Shown one piece after another: positions 35,213 to 45,201 of a stretch of DNA of 64,000 bases (the stretch's first letter is position 1; each line of letters opens with the position of its first letter). The stretch is from the NCBI GenBank assembly GCA_002050165.1, contig MWSW01000012.1, forward strand, positions 124,001 to 188,000. Reading direction: 5' to 3'. Position numbers and translations under genes: made by a program. The notes below the pieces were generated by a model, which saw nothing but the letters and a program-made list of their open reading frames with translations, was not told the DNA's origin and ran no database searches. Source of the stretch: Candidatus Tepidiaquacellales bacterium OLB4/UTCHB1 (GTDB lineage: Bacteria; Bacteroidota; Ignavibacteria; Tepidaquicellales; Tepidaquicellaceae).

Positions 35213-35692
35213 TTGATACATACCATAGAATCATTTAGACCTGTTCGGGAATTTCTTCTAAAATCCGGTAGGAAGCTTGTATTCACAAACGGTTGTTTCG
35301 ATATAATTCATCGTGGTCACCTTGAGTATCTCAATGAAGCGAAATCACTTGGACATAAATTATTAGTTGGTATAAACTCAGATACTTCCGTAAAGCAACT
35401 GAAGGGGGCTGACAGACCGGTTAATAATGAGTTGGATCGTGCATTTGTAATTGATAATCTGAAAACCGTAGATTACGTGATAATCTTTAATGATGAAACG
35501 CCCTATAACCTCATCAAATCAGTAAAGCCGGATATACTTGTCAAAGGTGGTGATTGGAAACCGGATAAAATCGTCGGATCAGACATTGTTATCGAAAATG
35601 GCGGTGAAGTTAAAAGCCTATCCTTCATTGATAATTATTCAACTTCTGCCATTGTTAAGAAAATAATCGCATCATCATCTAATGAACGATGA
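35213..35692 (+). CDS. rfaE2: D-glycero-beta-D-manno-heptose 1-phosphate adenylyltransferase
   Basis: The 159-residue nucleotidyltransferase joins AMP to heptose 1-phosphate. It shows the cytidylyltransferase-like fold motifs FTNGCFDIIHRGHLEYL (HxGH signature), VGINSDTSVKQLKG, DYVIIFNDETPY and the VKGGDW motif of RfaE2. The start is TTG with a good ribosome-binding site. The last 11 bases overlap tamB, so translation is probably coupled. With hldD and rfaE1 it covers the last three of the five-enzyme ADP-heptose route; GmhA and GmhB are not in the window. Confidence 0.95.
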   Translation: MIHTIESFRPVREFLLKSGRKLVFTNGCFDIIHRGHLEYLNEAKSLGHKLLVGINSDTSVKQLKGADRPVNNELDRAFVIDNLKTVDYVIIFNDETPYNLIKSVKPDILVKGGDWKPDKIVGSDIVIENGGEVKSLSFIDNYSTSAIVKKIIASSSNER

Positions 35693-38600
35693 TAACGGAA
35701 ACAATAGCGATACTTCTCAAAGGGAAGGAGAAAACCAACAACCCGGAGAAAAAAAAACTGTAGGGAAAAAACGGAATTTTCTGTTCAGGGTTTTCAGATT
35801 TGCCTTTTTCTCTACTTTTGTTTTCCTAACGACTTTCGCAATTCTGTTACAGACCAGTTTCTTTAAATCATGGCTGCTACAAATCGGCTTAGACTACGTC
35901 AACTCAAACCTCGTTTATCCGGAAAGCAGAATTTACGCTAAAGAACTTTCAGGAACACTGTTCAGTGGTATAACACTTCATGATGCTGGCATTATGGTAA
36001 ACGAAGATACTCTGCTGAAAGTAAAGCATTTTAATATCCGGTATTCAATCTTCAAACAACGACCTGAAAACATCCAGATAAAGAAAATTTATCTCGATAC
36101 AGTTGGAATATATTTAACGAAATTTGAGACCTCACCCGATAGCTTAGACTGGAACATTAACCGAATATTCAAGATTACTCCTGACACAATACCTGATACG
36201 GTTGAAACGGAGTTTAACTGGAAATTTAAGGTTGATGAGTTCGTAATTAATAATGCGCATTTCAGAATACTTGCTGAAAACAAATCCGGAGAACCGATTT
36301 CAACCGTTGCAATGAATACGATTGATACTTTGAATACAGATTATCTCGATATTACCGATTTCAATCTTTCGCTAAATGGATATTATTCACCCTATCTTAA
36401 AGAGTTTGAAATTAAAGACCTACACTTCAAAACTAATTCTGAATTTAATCTCGACAGTTTTTATGCCCTCGGAGTTTTTGACAGGAATTCGACAATACGG
36501 GAGTTAAGGTTAGTTACTGACCGAAGCAATCTTGATATTGATGTTGCTTCTATTGAAGGGATTAATGTAATAGATGGATTCGACTACGACCAGTTTGTAA
36601 AGAGCAATGTTAAGCTGAAAATCCTTGCCGATAAATTTAATATGCGGGATCTGGCTTACTTTTTACCTTCTCTTAATTTCATGGATCATGAACTCTACCT
36701 TAAACTCCATGCATCCGATAACTATTCAGATCTCTCAATTGAACAACTCGATTTAAAATTGCGGGGGTCGAGAATCGGTTTCTCAGGGCGGTTGAAAAAT
36801 CTCGATAATCCGGAACGACTTTTCATTGATGTAACAGGAAATGATTTAACATTTGATCCGGGCGATACGAAATATCATTTACCCGGTTTGAATATCCCGG
36901 ATTACTCACATCTTGGCATTGCAAAAGTACCGTTTATTAAGTTTACCGGTGAACCCCTGAGATTCAATACTGAATTTGACCTGCGTACAACTGTAGGTAA
37001 CGTTAACGGTAGCGCATTCCTTGACCTCAATCCGGTACAACCCATCTACAGAGCAGACATCAGAACAACAGAACTCAACATTGGAGGTATTGTTCAGGAT
37101 GAATCACTCAATAGCAACATTAATGGTGAATTCAACGCAGATGGAAGAAGTTTTGATTATAAGTCAATGAATACAAAGTTGGTTTACTCACTTCGAAATA
37201 CGTCTTTCTATAAACATGATATAAAATCATCTGCTGGTATTGTTGAAATAAATTCCGGCGATATAAAACTGAATCTCGACGTAGATGCAACCGCAGTGAA
37301 CGCACGAGTTGAGGGAAATGTAAACATAAGAAACCTTGATGCAATTACCTATAACCTTAAAGGTGTAAGCAAGCGCCTGAATATAAGCTCATTCACCGGC
37401 GACGCATCAACAGGTAGCAATTTGAATTTCAATTTTGAATTGAAAGGAACAGGAATTGATCCGGAAAAAATTGCAGGAAATTTCAAATTTAATTTTCAAC
37501 CATCAACATTCGCAAACCTTCAAATTCCGTCAATTGCGCTGGCTGCTGATATTAGTAATAACGGGAATCAAAAATCAATTGAGTTAGTATCTGATGTGCT
37601 CGATCTCAAAGCCAAAGGAAGATTCAACTATTTATCGCTTTCAAATATTATAACCACGAACATTGATTATCTGATATCACACATAATCAAAGGCGATTAC
37701 AATTTTGATTCAATTGATGTCGCGTACGGAGATACAATCGAAAACTTATTTACCGGAGTTACTAACATCACGGCTAAAGAAATCATTCCGGTAACGGAAC
37801 CGGCAGAAATAAATTACACTCTAAGAATCAAAAACCTCGTCCCGGTAAGGTCCTATCTTGATACGTCACTTCAGATTGTTGCAGATATCACCGGTTCACT
37901 GATTAACAACCAAAACAGTTTCCGTATGCTTGCCAATACAAATATCGCTGATTTGAAATACGGCGATTCTGTTTTAATAGCTCGTGATGCAAATATGATT
38001 CTCGATTTAAACACCGATTATAATAACAAAAATTCGATGGGTAATGTGTACTTCACATCTGATTCTATTGTAACCGGAGGGATTTTGTTAGATACTTTAA
38101 AATTTGTATTAAATTTAGCTGATTCGAATAAATTCATTATCAGCGCAGAAAAGGATACAAACATCTCAATATTCATGGATGGGTTTACAGAATTTTACAA
38201 AAACCGTTATACACTTTTCGCTGACTCTTTGAACATCTTATACAATAATTATACACTACGCAATCCTTTAACGAACCGGATTTCCTTTATTCCGGATACA
38301 TCGAACCAAAGGATTAGATTCGATAAATTCAAGATAAGCACTATTGATAATCAACGCGTTGAGCTTGAAGGATTTTATTCATTAAACGATAGCAGCAACG
38401 TAGAGCTAACAGCGAACAATTTAAAGTTAACTGAACTTCAAAAGATTCAGAATCCACGTTTGAAAAAGAACGATGAAATTAATGGTAACATCCGGAGATT
38501 GAAATTATTTTTCCGCAATAACCTTTCAAATCCCGTAGTTTATGCTGAGATTAACACTGATCCGATACTAGTCGGCGGTGTGCCTTTTGGCAGACTTGAC

Positions 38601-40337
38601 GCAGTTATTGATATGGGAAATGGCAGAATAGAACCTGACATTTCCTTTTACAACAGGAACAATATTGGTAATCTGAAAATACTTGGCAACATACCTTATC
38701 AGACCAAATATCATGAATCTGATACAGGCGGTGTTAGCTTATTGATAACTCAAGACCAACCGGTTGATTTATCTGTTGATGCTAATAATTTTCAACTTGA
38801 TATATTGAGTAAATTTATTCCGCTAATATCAAACCTTCGCGGTAGCATAAACGGTAAGCTCAATATTTCAGGTAATGTTTCTCAACCACAATTAACCGGC
38901 GGACTATCAGTTAGCAATGCTGTCTTCAAATTCGATATGACAAAAATGGTTTATGGATTTGATGCCAATTTAAAATCGGAAGGACAAAAGCTGATACTGA
39001 CAGATTCAAAACTGTACATTCCTGAGGATAAAGGAAAGTTCATCAATACTACCGGTTATATAGACTTAACCAATTTAAATCTGAACGATATTGATCTTGA
39101 AATGAACGGGACTGTTCAGTTGCTACAAAAGAAATACGGACCGACCGGATTCGGTATTTATGGTGATTTGTATGGTGGTAGCGGTAATCCGAAACTGAGA
39201 ATTAAGGGTAATTCCGACAAAGTATTACTTTCCGGAAATCTTGTCCTTATAAATGGGAATGTAATCATGGATCCGCTTGGCGCAAGCGAACTATACGTTT
39301 ACAAGTTGTTCGAAGATGATTTCGATTACTCAGTAAATATTGACACAGCATCTTATTCCGATTCAACATTTATAAACCTTATAAAATCTTTTACTGAAAT
39401 CCCAGAAGATGACTTACACCAACTCGATCCGTTTACACGTTCTCTCATAGACACAAATTTATTGGCCGCCGAGGATGAAGCATCAAAGAGTAAATTTCAG
39501 GTTGATGTCAGGATTAATACTGAGCGTAATATATATCTTAACTTCATTGTCAACAAAATGGCAAAGAATGAATTCTACGGTAATGTAAACGCCGATGTAA
39601 TAGTCAGGACTACGCAGGGTGATACGCTCTCAGCATACGGAATGGTAGAACTTGGGCAAAATTCAAAGTACAGATTCTATAAAAATTTTGATGCGACAGG
39701 TTCAATTGAATTTGACGGACCGGTAGCTGACCCTACGATGGATATAGAAGCACAATACAGGACAAGAACTTCTCAGGATGAATATGAGGTAATGATAAAA
39801 ATTTCCGGGAGGCTATCGAAACTTGATCCACCGAAATTTATTGTTTATGAAAACGGTGCAAATATTAGCGGGGCAGATCCTTCCACCGTTGCAATGTCTA
39901 TTATCCTGTTTGGTACACCACAGGTTTCAGGGTCTGAAAAAAATCAAATCCTGTCTTCTATCGGTGCCAATATCGGTACAATGTTCGTTTCAGATTATGT
40001 TTCAAGTCTGATTCAGGAGGTTTTGCCTTTTATCGTCAGTACAAATATCAACTACGTTGATTCCCGTTCAGGCAATGTGGCACAAAATACATCACTCGAT
40101 GTAACTGCCGAATTTGGCGACGCAACTGTCAGGGTTGGTGGTCAGATATTCGACAATATAAACAACACGAATATTATCATTGAATATCCTTTAAACCGGT
40201 TACTCAATTTAAAGAACATTTCAAACAATCTCATCCTTCAAGTCGAACGAATTGTTGATCCATACAATTCGGGGTCAACTGCTTTAAATAATGCATCAAG
40301 GACAGGAGCGCTAATCTATTACCGAATTAAATTTTAA
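35682..40337 (+). CDS. tamB: TamB-like translocation and assembly module protein
   Basis: This 1551-residue protein is anchored by an N-terminal membrane segment (about 35-55) after a Gln/Glu-rich cytoplasmic tail. A very long periplasmic beta-helical region of repeated short strands follows. The C-terminal ~350 residues form the DUF490/TamB domain: YGSGNPKLRIKG-like repeats, then FDGPVADPTMDIEAQYRTRT and an end in VSTNINYVDSR. The family bridges inner and outer membranes and moves phospholipids or supports outer-membrane protein assembly. An Omp85 protein, its usual partner type, is encoded far away at 53624-55633. The start overlaps rfaE2 by 11 bases. Confidence 0.92.
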   Translation: MNDDNGNNSDTSQREGENQQPGEKKTVGKKRNFLFRVFRFAFFSTFVFLTTFAILLQTSFFKSWLLQIGLDYVNSNLVYPESRIYAKELSGTLFSGITLHDAGIMVNEDTLLKVKHFNIRYSIFKQRPENIQIKKIYLDTVGIYLTKFETSPDSLDWNINRIFKITPDTIPDTVETEFNWKFKVDEFVINNAHFRILAENKSGEPISTVAMNTIDTLNTDYLDITDFNLSLNGYYSPYLKEFEIKDLHFKTNSEFNLDSFYALGVFDRNSTIRELRLVTDRSNLDIDVASIEGINVIDGFDYDQFVKSNVKLKILADKFNMRDLAYFLPSLNFMDHELYLKLHASDNYSDLSIEQLDLKLRGSRIGFSGRLKNLDNPERLFIDVTGNDLTFDPGDTKYHLPGLNIPDYSHLGIAKVPFIKFTGEPLRFNTEFDLRTTVGNVNGSAFLDLNPVQPIYRADIRTTELNIGGIVQDESLNSNINGEFNADGRSFDYKSMNTKLVYSLRNTSFYKHDIKSSAGIVEINSGDIKLNLDVDATAVNARVEGNVNIRNLDAITYNLKGVSKRLNISSFTGDASTGSNLNFNFELKGTGIDPEKIAGNFKFNFQPSTFANLQIPSIALAADISNNGNQKSIELVSDVLDLKAKGRFNYLSLSNIITTNIDYLISHIIKGDYNFDSIDVAYGDTIENLFTGVTNITAKEIIPVTEPAEINYTLRIKNLVPVRSYLDTSLQIVADITGSLINNQNSFRMLANTNIADLKYGDSVLIARDANMILDLNTDYNNKNSMGNVYFTSDSIVTGGILLDTLKFVLNLADSNKFIISAEKDTNISIFMDGFTEFYKNRYTLFADSLNILYNNYTLRNPLTNRISFIPDTSNQRIRFDKFKISTIDNQRVELEGFYSLNDSSNVELTANNLKLTELQKIQNPRLKKNDEINGNIRRLKLFFRNNLSNPVVYAEINTDPILVGGVPFGRLDAVIDMGNGRIEPDISFYNRNNIGNLKILGNIPYQTKYHESDTGGVSLLITQDQPVDLSVDANNFQLDILSKFIPLISNLRGSINGKLNISGNVSQPQLTGGLSVSNAVFKFDMTKMVYGFDANLKSEGQKLILTDSKLYIPEDKGKFINTTGYIDLTNLNLNDIDLEMNGTVQLLQKKYGPTGFGIYGDLYGGSGNPKLRIKGNSDKVLLSGNLVLINGNVIMDPLGASELYVYKLFEDDFDYSVNIDTASYSDSTFINLIKSFTEIPEDDLHQLDPFTRSLIDTNLLAAEDEASKSKFQVDVRINTERNIYLNFIVNKMAKNEFYGNVNADVIVRTTQGDTLSAYGMVELGQNSKYRFYKNFDATGSIEFDGPVADPTMDIEAQYRTRTSQDEYEVMIKISGRLSKLDPPKFIVYENGANISGADPSTVAMSIILFGTPQVSGSEKNQILSSIGANIGTMFVSDYVSSLIQEVLPFIVSTNINYVDSRSGNVAQNTSLDVTAEFGDATVRVGGQIFDNINNTNIIIEYPLNRLLNLKNISNNLILQVERIVDPYNSGSTALNNASRTGALIYYRIKF

Positions 40338-40528
40338 AGATAATCAGCGTTAAATCTAAAATACTTTCCTATCTGAGTAATTTCAATGGCGAGGTAAAAT
40401 TTAATACTCTCGTTGGGAATTCCGGAATTAAGAAAAACCTTAAACCTGAGGCACGAAAAGCTCTTGCAGAACTTATCAAAGAAGGCTTAATAAGAAAAAA
40501 CGGGAAATATTATAGTATCCAACCTCCA
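40331..40528 (+). other. In-frame N-terminal extension of the RNase R-type gene: hidden winged helix without a standard start
   Basis: The rnr frame is open for 66 codons before the first ATG (40529), back to a stop at 40328-40330. Its translation has the form SKILSYLSNFNGEVKF, ARKALAELIKEGLIRK and NGKYYSI. That matches the N-terminal winged helix of RNase R in spacing and pattern. No ATG, GTG or TTG is present in this stretch; the candidates are ATT (40331), ATA (40340) or ATC (40343), next to the tamB stop. A rare start codon or an altered start is implied. Confidence 0.6.
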
Positions 40529-42334
40529 ATGGATAATCTCCCGAAAAACAATATCACAAAAATGTCTCGAAAAAAAGTTCTGACAGAGAACTCGACAAAA
40601 GGCTTAAATGTAATTAAACATGTCTCAGGGAAGTTCGTAAATAAAGGCTACTACGGCATTGTAATTCCTGATTCGAAAGAAATCAGGAGGGATATAATAA
40701 TTTATCCTGATGATATAAACGGCGCTGAGAATGGCGATAAGATATTCTGCGAGATTTTAAATCCGGGCGATATAGATTATCAGTTCAGCGACTTGAAAGG
40801 AAGAATAATAAATGTTTTCGGGAAAGCTGGAATTCCCGATGTTGAGGTACAATCAGTTATGGCAAAATACGGCTTAACCAAAGTTTTCCCGAATGCGGTT
40901 TTGAATGAAGTAAAAAATATCGTTGAGCAATTTGACCTTGAAGGCAGAGTTGATCTGAGAGAAAAATTAATTTTTACGATTGACCCGTTTGATGCGAAAG
41001 ATTTCGATGATGCAATATCTCTTGAGAGCGATAAGAACGGGAATTACGTTGTCGGGGTTCATATCGCTGATGTGTCATTTTTTGTTCGCAAGAATTCAGC
41101 GCTTGACAATGAAGCATTCAGGCGTGGTACGAGTGTTTACCTCGTTGATCAGGTTGTGCCTATGCTACCTGAGATAATCTCAAATGATTTGTGCTCTCTA
41201 AAACCCGGTGTTGACCGGTTAACTTTTTCAGTATTCATAACTCTTAACGAAAAATGTGAAATAATTGATTTTAAATTTTCAAAGAGCGTTATAAACAGCA
41301 AGTACAGGTTTACGTACGAGGAAGTTCAGCAAATACTCGATTCAGGTAAAGGTGTGCATGAAGAAACTTTGAGGCAAATGTACAATATTTCCAAGGCTCT
41401 CACCGATGACAGAATTAATTCCGAAAGTCTTGATTTTGATTCAAAGGAAATCAAATTCGAACTCGATAGCAAAGGCAAGGTAAAGGAAATAAAGATTAAA
41501 CCCCGATTAGACTCAATGCGTATGATTGAGGAGTTCATGTTACTTGCAAATAAATGCGCAACTCTTTATGTGAGTAATCGGCAAAGAGAAACCAACATGC
41601 GGCTTCCTTTTATTTACAGGGTGCACGATGACCCTGATCCCGATAAAATATCCGAGCTAAATAAGTTTATTGTTCAGTTTGGGTATAATTTGAATATAAG
41701 TGCCTCTAAACCTGGTAAGAAAAAGCTCAGAAAACTTTTACAATTGATTAAAGGAAAGCCTGAAGAATATATAATCAATGACCTCGCTATCAGAAGTATG
41801 GCTAAAGCTGTCTATCACGAAAAAAATACAGGACACTACGGACTGGGGTTTGATGATTATACTCACTTTACATCTCCAATCAGAAGATATCCCGATCTTG
41901 TAGTTCATCGGTTACTTGCTTATTACCTCTCGGAAAAACCAACTCAGATGCACAGAGATATTGTATATAATTTAAAAACTGTAAAAGAAATTTGTATTCA
42001 TTCATCAAGCAGGGAGCAAAATGCTATAGCAGCCGAAAGGGAGATAATAAAGATCAAGCAAATTGAATATATGAAAAACAAAATCGGAGGCGAATACGAA
42101 GCTGTAATTTCCGGAATTATTGATCGCGGGTTATTTGTGGAAATAATAGATATACTCGTTGAAGGATTAATACGATTTAAAGATATTGAAGGTGATTACT
42201 TTATATACGATGAAAAAAATCACTATGCGTACGGACGCAAAACTAAAAAGATATACAGGGCAGGTGACGTTGTGAACGTAAAGTTGATTTCAGTAAATAT
42301 TGAAACACGGAAATTAGAATTTATGTTGGTTTAA
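40529..42334 (+). CDS. rnr: RNase R / VacB-type 3'-5' exoribonuclease
   Basis: From ATG 40529 the protein is 601 residues; a longer form using the 66 upstream codons is likely (see 40331-40528). It degrades RNA from the 3' end, including structured RNA. A cold-shock-like RNA-binding region (GKFVNKGYYGIVIPD) precedes the RNB catalytic domain, whose magnesium site is FTIDPFDAKDFDDAISL. EEFMLLANKCAT and HFTSPIRRYPDLVVHRLL follow. An S1 domain closes the protein (YEAVISGIIDRGLFVEI to the end). The Lys-rich tail of E. coli RNase R is absent. The stop codon overlaps that of the convergent aminopeptidase gene in the palindrome TTAA. Confidence 0.93.
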   Translation: MDNLPKNNITKMSRKKVLTENSTKGLNVIKHVSGKFVNKGYYGIVIPDSKEIRRDIIIYPDDINGAENGDKIFCEILNPGDIDYQFSDLKGRIINVFGKAGIPDVEVQSVMAKYGLTKVFPNAVLNEVKNIVEQFDLEGRVDLREKLIFTIDPFDAKDFDDAISLESDKNGNYVVGVHIADVSFFVRKNSALDNEAFRRGTSVYLVDQVVPMLPEIISNDLCSLKPGVDRLTFSVFITLNEKCEIIDFKFSKSVINSKYRFTYEEVQQILDSGKGVHEETLRQMYNISKALTDDRINSESLDFDSKEIKFELDSKGKVKEIKIKPRLDSMRMIEEFMLLANKCATLYVSNRQRETNMRLPFIYRVHDDPDPDKISELNKFIVQFGYNLNISASKPGKKKLRKLLQLIKGKPEEYIINDLAIRSMAKAVYHEKNTGHYGLGFDDYTHFTSPIRRYPDLVVHRLLAYYLSEKPTQMHRDIVYNLKTVKEICIHSSSREQNAIAAEREIIKIKQIEYMKNKIGGEYEAVISGIIDRGLFVEIIDILVEGLIRFKDIEGDYFIYDEKNHYAYGRKTKKIYRAGDVVNVKLISVNIETRKLEFMLV

Positions 42335-43665
42335 CCCGCCATTAATTTTTCAATTTCATCGGGTTCTTTAACAATACCTGCGGTAAGGTTCACACATCCT
42401 GATTTAGTTATCAAAATATCATCCTCTATTCTGACACCTATACCTCTGAATTGTTTAGGAACGGTTTGATCATTTTTCATAAAATATAAACCTGGTTCAA
42501 TAGTAATTACTTCACCTGCTATTAATTTATCGTAGTCAACATCAGAATATTTCACATGCGGCACAGCATCGTGCACATCTAACCCAAGCCCATGACCAAG
42601 CGAGTGCATTGTATATCGTTTAATCGAATTATTTTTTTTAATTACTCCTGCACGAAATAATTTATTCGCAATCAGACTTTCTGAAAAGGCGCTTAATTCT
42701 CTAAAATTAATTCCGGCTCGTGCTCTACTTATACATTCCTTGTTTGCGGTAAGTACGACATCGTAAATAAATCTTTGCGCTTTATTGAATCTACCACTAA
42801 CCGGGAAAGTTCGCGTAACATCAGCATTGTACATATTAAATTCTGCACCGGAATCAATTACCATTAAATCACCGGCGGAAATTTTATCACCGTTAGTATC
42901 ATAATGCAGATAGCAGGCATTATTTCCGGAGGCAACGATAGTACTATAAGCAATATCTGTCGCACCGTATGATCTATAAATTTTTTCCAGTTCAGCCTGA
43001 ACCTGATATTCCATCATACCGGGTTTTATTATTTTCAGCAATCCTGAAAATCCTTTGGAGGTTATATCTATTGCTCTTTTAATCTGGTTAACTTCAAATT
43101 CATGTTTCACTTTCCTCATAGTCCCGATAATGAAATTGACATCACAAAATATATGACTAACGGAATGCAACCTAAGTTTATCAACAAATCCAAGCATGAC
43201 TTCTCGCATTTCCGATCTTAGGTTAATAAGTTGGTCAATGTTAGTATAAAGATATCGGTATGTACGCAAATTAGTCGAGATAAATTTATCTAACAAATAT
43301 ATCGGCATTCCTGCTTCAACTCCGACATCCTTATTTACTTGCTCGAAGCTTGTTCGTTTACCTTCCCAACGCTCAGCGAAATCATCGCTCCCTTGAGTGA
43401 AAAGGATTTCAGACACCTTTTTCTTTCGATTCATGTAAGGAAAATCAACTGAAATATCTTCAGGAAGTATCACAAGAGCTGAATTTGGTTGGTTGAATCC
43501 CGTAAGGTAAAAAAAGTTTTTATTTTGCTTGAACCGGTGTGTTTCATCAAATGAACGTCTCTCAGGTGATGCGGAAAATATTATCGCGGCAGCATTTTTA
43601 CCGATAGTTTTTCTGAATTTCATCCGTCTGGATTTATGAAATTCCTTGTTGATTCTATTTTGCAT
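42331..43665 (-). CDS. pepP: Xaa-Pro aminopeptidase (aminopeptidase P, M24B)
   Basis: This 444-residue cytosolic metallopeptidase removes N-terminal residues preceding proline. The N-terminal AMP_N domain (about 1-140) contains FYLTGFNQPNSALVI. The C-terminal pita-bread domain carries the five metal ligands, in DSGAEFNMYNADVTRTF (two Asp), HSLGHGLGLDVHD (His), ITIEPGLYF (Glu) and GVRIEDDILI (Glu). The start codon overlaps the purF stop by one base (TAATG). The stop overlaps the convergent rnr stop. Confidence 0.94.
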   Translation of the reverse strand: MQNRINKEFHKSRRMKFRKTIGKNAAAIIFSASPERRSFDETHRFKQNKNFFYLTGFNQPNSALVILPEDISVDFPYMNRKKKVSEILFTQGSDDFAERWEGKRTSFEQVNKDVGVEAGMPIYLLDKFISTNLRTYRYLYTNIDQLINLRSEMREVMLGFVDKLRLHSVSHIFCDVNFIIGTMRKVKHEFEVNQIKRAIDITSKGFSGLLKIIKPGMMEYQVQAELEKIYRSYGATDIAYSTIVASGNNACYLHYDTNGDKISAGDLMVIDSGAEFNMYNADVTRTFPVSGRFNKAQRFIYDVVLTANKECISRARAGINFRELSAFSESLIANKLFRAGVIKKNNSIKRYTMHSLGHGLGLDVHDAVPHVKYSDVDYDKLIAGEVITIEPGLYFMKNDQTVPKQFRGIGVRIEDDILITKSGCVNLTAGIVKEPDEIEKLMAG

Positions 43666-45200
43666 TAGTCATCAAATGTTTGTTTGTCTGCAGACCTGTC
43701 ATCTATTTGAATCGGATAGTTTTTTGTAAAACAGGCGGTGCAATAATCAGTTTTTGTATCTGGATATGGAACGGCCTTGAGAAGATTTTCAACTGTTAGG
43801 TAGTCAAGCACATCAACGCCAAGATCTCTTCTGATTCCATCCACTTCGCCGTTATTTTTATTTGCTATCAATTCGTTTTCAGATGGAAAATCCATTCCAT
43901 AATAACAAGGTGAAATTATTGGCGGAGATGTTATCTTCAAATGTATTTCCTTTGGATTTGCCTTTTTCACTAAATCAACCAAAAGTTTAGATGTCGTACC
44001 TCGTACAATGGAATCATCTACCATAACCACTTTCCTGTTTTCAAGAACTCCTCTGACAGTATTGAACTTTGTGCGAACTTTCAATTGCCGCTGATCCTGA
44101 CCCGGCTGTATGAATGTCCTTCCGATGTAGTGGCTCCGGATTAATCCGATTTCGTGTTTAATATTTTTATTTGTTTTGACTGATTCATTGAAATACCCAA
44201 GTGTTGCGGTATTCGAAGAATCCGGAACATTTATTACAACAGTCTTTTTATCGTAAGCATCTCCGGTACTTTCCTTCTCCGGTGGTGGACTTTGATTGGA
44301 GAGATATTTTCCGAGGTTTCTTCTGACCTTATCCACTTTTTCACCGAAAATTGTACTGTCGGGTCTGGAAAAATAAATATATTCAAAAATACAGTGCTTA
44401 TATTTTTCTACACTATCAAGATTCATAGACTTTGTTTCAGTACTGCCATCAGAGTTTTTTTTGAACATGATAACCTCACCCGGGTTTACATCTCGCAGAT
44501 ACTCTGCATTAATAATATCAAGTGCGGTTGTTTCCGATGCCACTATATACTGTCCGTCAAGCGTGCCTATGCAAAACGGTCTAACTCCATGTGGATCGCG
44601 AATTGCGAACAGTCTATCATCTGTCATAATACAAATTGAATAAGCGCCACGAACCTGACTGAACGCGTCAAGTATTCTATCCTCAACTTTATCGGCATTG
44701 CTTTTCGCAATAAGGTGTAAAATTATTTCACTATCAGTCGTTGTTTGAAAAAGTGTACCCTGGTTAACAAGCATTTCCCTTAAAGTTCTCGCATTTGTAA
44801 GGTTCCCGTTATGAGAGAGTGCGAGGTTACCGAATTTATAATTTACTTTGAAGGGCTGAATGTTGCTTTTATTTTCCGACGAACCGGTAGTTGAATATCT
44901 GTTATGACCGATTGCGATATCGCCTTTAAGAACCTCACTGAATATTGAATGTTTTTTAAAAACTTCAAGGACAAGGCCGTGCCCTTTATGAACGTTAAAT
45001 CTGAATTTAGATTTATCAGGTAAATATTCTGAAGTAATAATTCCGGCAGCTTCCTGGCCGCGGTGCTGCAATGCATGCAAACCGTAATAAGTAAGTATAG
45101 CTGCATCCGGATGATTAAATACTCCGAACACTCCGCAATTTGACCTCGCGGATTTTGGAAGTTCTGTTCTTTGAGCAGGAATTAATTTTCGGATTTCCAA
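43665..45200 (-). CDS. purF: Amidophosphoribosyltransferase
   Basis: Catalyses the first committed step of purine synthesis, PRPP plus glutamine to phosphoribosylamine. The 511-residue protein has a 21-residue propeptide before the nucleophile Cys22 (NCGVFGVF), then the glutamine amidotransferase domain (HALQHRGQEAAGI, GHNRYSTTGSS). The PRPP-binding site is VVMVDDSIVRGTTSK. Cysteines in EKYKHCIFEYIYF, IISPCYYGMDFP and DYCTACFTKNYP correspond to the 4Fe-4S cluster ligands of the Bacillus-type enzyme, which makes it oxygen-sensitive. It is 1 base from the PHP gene and overlaps pepP by one base. No other purine gene is adjacent. Confidence 0.97.
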   Translation of the reverse strand: MEIRKLIPAQRTELPKSARSNCGVFGVFNHPDAAILTYYGLHALQHRGQEAAGIITSEYLPDKSKFRFNVHKGHGLVLEVFKKHSIFSEVLKGDIAIGHNRYSTTGSSENKSNIQPFKVNYKFGNLALSHNGNLTNARTLREMLVNQGTLFQTTTDSEIILHLIAKSNADKVEDRILDAFSQVRGAYSICIMTDDRLFAIRDPHGVRPFCIGTLDGQYIVASETTALDIINAEYLRDVNPGEVIMFKKNSDGSTETKSMNLDSVEKYKHCIFEYIYFSRPDSTIFGEKVDKVRRNLGKYLSNQSPPPEKESTGDAYDKKTVVINVPDSSNTATLGYFNESVKTNKNIKHEIGLIRSHYIGRTFIQPGQDQRQLKVRTKFNTVRGVLENRKVVMVDDSIVRGTTSKLLVDLVKKANPKEIHLKITSPPIISPCYYGMDFPSENELIANKNNGEVDGIRRDLGVDVLDYLTVENLLKAVPYPDTKTDYCTACFTKNYPIQIDDRSADKQTFDD

Positions 45201-45201
45201 A

